Shown here: one piece after another, positions 60,189 to 64,000 of the stretch
Layout: every line of letters begins with the position of its first letter
How positions within the stretch are numbered: the first letter of the stretch is position 1
Assembly (NCBI GenBank): GCA_963848335.1
Contig: CAWKDD010000003.1
Span: 496,001 to 560,000, forward strand
Source: Chersky-840 sp963848335
Lineage (GTDB): Bacteria; Actinomycetota; Acidimicrobiia; Acidimicrobiales; UBA8190
Length of the DNA: 64,000 bases
Reading direction: 5' to 3'
Notes under the pieces: model-generated
The model's database searches: none
What the model saw: the letters and a program-made list of their open reading frames with translations, nothing else
What the model was told of the DNA's origin: nothing
Program-made: the position numbers and the translations under genes

Positions 60189-61472
60189 GTGACTGTTGTG
60201 ACTGGTCTGTTTCGTCGCGCCCGGACACCGGTCACCCCCGGCCGAGGGGCCCTGGTGCTGGCGGCGATCGTCGTGAGCGGTTCCCTGGCGGTGACACCGG
60301 CAGGGGCCTCCCCGGGGCCGACCGCCGCGGGACCGGACCAGAGCGCCGACCCGAGCACCGCCATCGACGCCACCCAGGCCCAGGTCGACGCGGTCGAGGC
60401 GGAGTTCGCCACGCAACAGCAGTCCCTGGCGCAGCTCTCCGAGCAGTACGACCAGGCGACCGTGCATCTCGCCCAGATCGACGCCCAGATTTCGTCCACC
60501 GACGCGCAACTGGCGTTGGCACGCCAGAAGCACGCCGCCGCCCGCCACGCGCTCCAGGTGGCCGCGGTCAACGCCTACATCTTCGACACCCCTTCGGGCC
60601 AGCTCAGCTCCTTCTTCTCGACGCCTTCGGGTTCGAGCGTGCTCCACGACGAATATCAACAGACCGCGCTGGGCAACATCGACGAAGCGGTACGGCAGCT
60701 CCAGACCAGCGAGAGACAACTCGGAGCCACCGAGTCCGCCCTGCGCGCCCAACAGCAACAGGCCGCCAGCGCCTCGGGGCAGGTGGGGAACGAGCAGCAG
60801 GCCGCGCAGACGACCGCCAACGCCACCGAGGCGACGCTCACGGCCGTGAAGGGCCAGCTCGCGCAGCTCGTGGCGCAGCGTGCCGCCCAGCAAGCCGCTG
60901 CTGCTGCTGCTGCGGCCAACGCGGCGGCCAGCGAGGCGGCCAGGCAACACGCGGCCGAGTTGGCCGCGCAAGCGGCCCAGGTCGCGGACACCTTCGGGGC
61001 GGGCTCACCGGCGGCGGCCCAGGCCGCCGACGCGGCCCAAGCGGCCGCGGCCACCGCCGGCGCGACAGAGACCATCGGGACCGGCGCACCCGAGAGCGCC
61101 AGCGGCGCCGGCGCCCTGGCCCTTCGAGGCGCCGAGAGGTACCTGGGCGTCCCCTACCAGTGGGGCGGTGCCAGCACGAGCGGACTGGACTGCTCGGGGC
61201 TGACGATGCTCGCCTGGCGCGCCGCGGGCGTGGATCTCCTGCACTCGGCCGAGATCCAGTACTCCGAGTCCACCCATGTGCCGCTCGACCAGGTCCAGCC
61301 GGGCGACCTGCTCTTCTACGACCTCGGCGGGGACGGCATCGACCACGTGGTGATGTACGTGGGGTCGGGGCCCTACGGAGCCGACACCATCATCCAGGCC
61401 GCCCACACCGGGACCGTCGTCGAGTTCGACCCGATCTGGTACGTCGGACTGGTGGGTGCGGCCCGACCGTGA
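60189..61472 (+). CDS. Exported NlpC/P60 endopeptidase (RipA-like), second copy
   Basis: A 427-residue protein. A signal region (GALVLAAIVVSGSLAVTPAGA) is followed by a long Gln/Ala-rich coiled coil (about 50-290, including nine Ala in a row) and an NlpC/P60 domain. The catalytic Cys is in LDCSGLTMLAW and the His in IDHVVMYVGSG. The layout is the same as in the gene at 48739: the coiled coil likely inhibits the hydrolase until processed at the septum. Here the frame is intact. The GTG at 60189 is chosen because it directly precedes the basic signal start (GLFRRAR). Confidence 0.9.
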   Translation: MTVVTGLFRRARTPVTPGRGALVLAAIVVSGSLAVTPAGASPGPTAAGPDQSADPSTAIDATQAQVDAVEAEFATQQQSLAQLSEQYDQATVHLAQIDAQISSTDAQLALARQKHAAARHALQVAAVNAYIFDTPSGQLSSFFSTPSGSSVLHDEYQQTALGNIDEAVRQLQTSERQLGATESALRAQQQQAASASGQVGNEQQAAQTTANATEATLTAVKGQLAQLVAQRAAQQAAAAAAAANAAASEAARQHAAELAAQAAQVADTFGAGSPAAAQAADAAQAAAATAGATETIGTGAPESASGAGALALRGAERYLGVPYQWGGASTSGLDCSGLTMLAWRAAGVDLLHSAEIQYSESTHVPLDQVQPGDLLFYDLGGDGIDHVVMYVGSGPYGADTIIQAAHTGTVVEFDPIWYVGLVGAARP

Positions 61473-61549
61473 CGACCAGCTGACACGAGGCCGGCCGCAC
61501 CGGCCCGCGGCCAGCGGGCCCCGCTCGCGCCGACAGCTACCATGACCTC

Positions 61550-62422
61550 GTGACAGTCGGCAGAGAAGCACCCCCGCGCGAGCAACGGGCCGCGCTGGTC
61601 CCGCTCCCCCGTTCCGACGAGATGCCCGCCCCCGGGCACCGGACGTCGGACGTGGACGAGTGGGGACGCTCCGAGCACACCCGCACCATCGCCCGACGGC
61701 TGTTCGCCCCCCTGTACGACAATTGGTTCCGGGTCGAGTGGGAGGGCCTGGAGAAGATCCCCAAGGCCGGCGGCGCGCTGCTGGTGGCCAACCACGCCGG
61801 GGCCATACCCTCGGACGCGCCGACCATCATGCACGGCATCGAGGTCGAGCGCGGCCGTCCCGTCTACGGGTTGGCCGACTTCTTCTTCCGTGAGGTGCCG
61901 TGGTTCGGAACCGTCTGGGCCCGGGTGGGAGGCGTGCCGGCCCACCCGGACAACGCGTTGCGACTCCTGCGCGACCAGGGCCAGCTGGCGCTGGTGTTCC
62001 CCGAGGGCACCAAGGGCCCCTCCAAGACCTACGCGGACCGTTACCGGCTGCGTCGCTTCGGCCGGGGCGGGTTCGTCGAGATCGCCATGCGTGCCGGTGT
62101 CCCGGTGATCCCCATCGCAGTGGTGGGAGCCGAGGAGTCGATGCCGATCGTCTTCCGCGTCCCTTCACTGGCACGGCTCCTGGGGGTGCCGTATTTCCCG
62201 GTGACGGCCAACATGCTCCTCTTCGGCCCGCTGGGCGTGGCCATGTACTTCCCGGCCAAGTTCAAGCTGCGCGTCCTCGATCCGGTGACCTTCAACGTTC
62301 CGAGCGGCCAGGAGCGGTACTCCAAGAGCCGCGTGATGGAAGAGGCCGAGAAGATCCGCATCAACATGCAGGAGACCATCTACGAGATGCTGCGGGAGCG
62401 TCGCAGCGTTTGGTTCGGGTGA
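61550..62422 (+). CDS. Lysophospholipid acyltransferase (PlsC-like)
   Basis: A 290-residue membrane-associated acyltransferase. The acyl-binding block is LLVANHAGAIPSDAPTI, and the second conserved block is LVFPEGTKGPSKTY; IPIAVVGAEESM follows. The His-to-Asp spacing is longer than the strict HX4D, as in the DGAT-like subgroup of actinobacteria. It would acylate lysophosphatidic acid or a related lipid. The N-terminal 50 residues are variable. It lies 5 bp upstream of the epimerase-like gene, so both are probably one operon. Confidence 0.87.
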   Translation: MTVGREAPPREQRAALVPLPRSDEMPAPGHRTSDVDEWGRSEHTRTIARRLFAPLYDNWFRVEWEGLEKIPKAGGALLVANHAGAIPSDAPTIMHGIEVERGRPVYGLADFFFREVPWFGTVWARVGGVPAHPDNALRLLRDQGQLALVFPEGTKGPSKTYADRYRLRRFGRGGFVEIAMRAGVPVIPIAVVGAEESMPIVFRVPSLARLLGVPYFPVTANMLLFGPLGVAMYFPAKFKLRVLDPVTFNVPSGQERYSKSRVMEEAEKIRINMQETIYEMLRERRSVWFG

Positions 62423-62427
62423 GGTAG

Positions 62428-63471
62428 GTGGGCCGGCGCGTCCTGATCACCGGCCTCGACTCGTTCTGGGGCGGTCGCATGGCGCAGGCCCTGGAGTCGG
62501 ACCCCGAGGTGGAGATGATCCTCGGCATGGCCACGCGCGAGCCCACGGTCCCGCTGGAGAGGACGGAGTTCGTCAGGGCCGACCAGACGTACTCGATCCT
62601 GTCCCGCATCGTCGGTGCCACCCAGGTGGACACCATCGTCCACACCTTCTTGGTGGTGGACTCGACCCGGGTGTCGAGCCGGGCCCTGCACGAGATCAAC
62701 GTGATCGGGACCATGAACCTCCTCGCCGCCGCCGGCCAGTCGGGCTCGCCGGTACGACAGGTGGTCGTCAAGTCCTCGACCCTGGTGTACGGCTCGGCGT
62801 CCACCGACCCGACGTGGTTCCGGGAGGAGATGCCGAGGACCTCGCCCGCCCGGACCAGGGTGGAGCGTTCCCTGCTGGAGGTGGAAGGGTTCGTGCGCGA
62901 CTTCGCCGAGGACAACCCCGCCACAGTCGTCTCGGTGCTGCGATTCGCCAACGTCCTCGGGACCGACATCATCACGCCCATCAGCATCAACCTCTCCCGT
63001 CCGATCTGCCCTTCGATCGCGGGATACGACCCGCTGCTGCAGTTCGTGGAGGAGGACGACGTCGTCCGTTGCCTGGAGCACGTCACCCGGCAACGGATCC
63101 CGGGGCTCTACAACGTGGCCGGCACCGGCAAGCTCCCGTGGAGCGAGGTGACCGACATCTGCGGGACACGGCTCCTTCCCATCTCGCCGGTCGGGACCCA
63201 CGCCGCGGCCGCCCCCCTCGTGCGGCTCGGCCTGATCGAGTTCCCGCCCGAGCTCGAGAGCCTGCTGCGCTACGGCCGGGGGGTCGACACCACCCGCATC
63301 GGCAAGACCGGCTTCTCGTGCCGCTACACCACGGCCGGCGCGGTGGAGAGCTTCATCCGAGCCGTGCGTCTGCGCCGGAGCGTGGGGGACGCCCCTCCCT
63401 CGTACACCTACTCCCAGGACGTCGAGCAGTTCTTCCGCCACTCCCCCGCGGTCGTGCGCTCCGACGGGTGA
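62428..63471 (+). CDS. NAD-dependent epimerase/dehydratase-like (extended SDR)
   Basis: A 347-residue extended SDR. RRVLITGLDSFWGGRMA is the N-terminal cofactor motif (GxDxxxG type instead of the common GxxGxxG), and SSTLVYGSAST carries the Ser and Tyr region. The usual YxxxK is not clear (RTRVERSLLEVEGFV instead), so the protein may bind rather than convert its substrate. It starts with the GTG at 62428, 5 bp after the acyltransferase stop, suggesting a joint role in lipid or envelope metabolism. Its 3' end overlaps the convergent acetyltransferase by 119 bp. Confidence 0.82.
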   Translation: MGRRVLITGLDSFWGGRMAQALESDPEVEMILGMATREPTVPLERTEFVRADQTYSILSRIVGATQVDTIVHTFLVVDSTRVSSRALHEINVIGTMNLLAAAGQSGSPVRQVVVKSSTLVYGSASTDPTWFREEMPRTSPARTRVERSLLEVEGFVRDFAEDNPATVVSVLRFANVLGTDIITPISINLSRPICPSIAGYDPLLQFVEEDDVVRCLEHVTRQRIPGLYNVAGTGKLPWSEVTDICGTRLLPISPVGTHAAAAPLVRLGLIEFPPELESLLRYGRGVDTTRIGKTGFSCRYTTAGAVESFIRAVRLRRSVGDAPPSYTYSQDVEQFFRHSPAVVRSDG

Positions 63472-64000
63472 GGACGGTCAGACGCGCCGGTGCTGTGAGC
63501 CAGGCGCGCACGAAGCCCTCGGCGCGGGTGGTCCACTCCTCGGCGGTCATGGCGTAGCGGACGTGGTCCTCCCAGTGCCCGTCGATCTCGAGGTACCGGA
63601 CCGCCACCCCCTCCTCGCGCACGCCCAGCTTCTCCACCACCCTGCGACTGGCGCGGTTACGGGGCACGATGGCGATCTCCACCCGGTGCAGGCCGAGCTC
63701 CTCGAAGGCGAACCGCAGGATCGCCACCGTGGCCTCGGGGGCGATCCCCTGACCGGCCATGGCCTCGTCGACCCAGTACCCGACAAAGGCGTTCTGGAAC
63801 GGGCCCCGCTGGATCGACGACAGCGTGATCTCGCCCACGAAGCGCTCTCCCACGAAGATCCCGAACCCGTAGCCACTCCCCATCTGGCGCTCGCGCTCTC
63901 GTGCCGCGCACCGGGCCGCGAAGCTGGCGCGGTCCTCCGGGGTCAGGGGTGCTCCGGCCGGTCGTGGCTCCCAGGGCACGAGCCACCCGCGACAGCGGGC
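63353..64000 (-). CDS. GNAT-family N-acetyltransferase (RimJ-like), 5' end beyond window
   Basis: The frame is open to the right edge, so the N-terminus is missing; within the window the reading is RGWLVPWEPRPAG, then FVGEITLSSIQRGPFQNAFV, YWVDEAMAGQGIAPEATVAI and LHRVEIAIVPRNRASRRVVE. These are the acceptor, acetyl-CoA (QGIAPEA for the QxxGxG/A loop) and C-terminal blocks of RimJ/RimL-type acetyltransferases. After RAEGFVRAWL, where family members usually end, about 50 basic residues follow that overlap the opposite gene. This tail is probably not conserved and may reflect a lost stop. Confidence 0.82.
   Translation of the reverse strand, partial: ARCRGWLVPWEPRPAGAPLTPEDRASFAARCAARERERQMGSGYGFGIFVGERFVGEITLSSIQRGPFQNAFVGYWVDEAMAGQGIAPEATVAILRFAFEELGLHRVEIAIVPRNRASRRVVEKLGVREEGVAVRYLEIDGHWEDHVRYAMTAEEWTTRAEGFVRAWLTAPARLTVLTRRSARPRGSGGRTARRPGSRCTREGRPPRSGADARLG

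Overview
The window is a GC-rich, gene-dense stretch of chromosome with short gaps, many 1-8 bp gene overlaps and frequent GTG starts. The gene content fits a high-GC Gram-positive bacterium: luciferase-like F420/FMN oxidoreductases, a TIGR03084-type protein, LytR-CpsA-Psr and RipA-like wall proteins, SufBDCSU with a Rieske protein and an actinobacterial ethylmalonyl-CoA gene set. An actinobacterium, perhaps of class Acidimicrobiia, is the best guess. That placement is inference from family resemblance; no rRNA gene is present.

Layout. 1-3.5 kb: two divergent polytopic membrane proteins of glycosyltransferase-C type, the first cut by the left edge. 3.5-7.7 kb: a leftward operon of MFS transporter, acyl-CoA ligase and a frameshifted aldehyde dehydrogenase. 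7.7-10 kb: a sirtuin, a copper-monooxygenase-like lipoprotein and a 47-residue membrane protein. 10.1-14.6 kb: a divergent gamma-glutamyl-amine (Puu-like) cluster with aldehyde dehydrogenase and glutamine amidotransferase on the left arm, SDR and glutamine-synthetase-like ligase on the right. 14.6-19.4 kb: FGGY kinase, lipoprotein, glycogen-debranching-like enzyme.

19.5-32.4 kb: iron-sulfur assembly genes in two blocks. sufC-sufS-sufU run rightward. sufB (with a 382-residue intein), a small Cys protein, sufD, a Rieske protein and a second sufC run leftward, interrupted by a dienoyl-CoA-isomerase-like gene. LCP, hydrolase and luciferase-like genes lie between the blocks.

32.5-40.8 kb: oligopeptidase B, a RodZ-tail-like membrane protein, a second luciferase-like oxidoreductase, XRE regulator, RmlC-like epimerase, flavin reductase, metallo-beta-lactamase-fold hydrolase, epoxide-hydrolase-like enzyme. 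40.8-46 kb: mutY, a MaoC hydratase, a methyltransferase, a long acyl-CoA dehydrogenase and a malyl-CoA-lyase-like gene; the hydratase, dehydrogenase and lyase look like consecutive steps of the ethylmalonyl-CoA pathway. 46-55 kb: DUF885 and dienelactone-hydrolase genes, a RipA-like NlpC/P60 protein, an SDR, an Lgt-like protein, TIGR03084 and MarR genes, and a glycine-rich exported protein with six 42-residue repeats.

55-58.5 kb is the most accessory-looking stretch: a helix-turn-helix gene divergent from a stand-alone Clp-N protein, a Phd/PIN toxin-antitoxin pair with a perfect palindromic operator, an IS481-type element with exact TGT/ACA ends and a 16-bp target duplication, and an unusual short-variable-arm tRNA with anticodon UAA. 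58.5-64 kb: carboxylesterase, second NlpC/P60 protein, acyltransferase, epimerase-like gene, and an acetyltransferase cut by the right edge.

Four otherwise good genes (aldehyde dehydrogenase, sufD, DUF885, NlpC/P60) each carry one single-base shift in a short G/C run. This looks more like sequencing or assembly error than decay.
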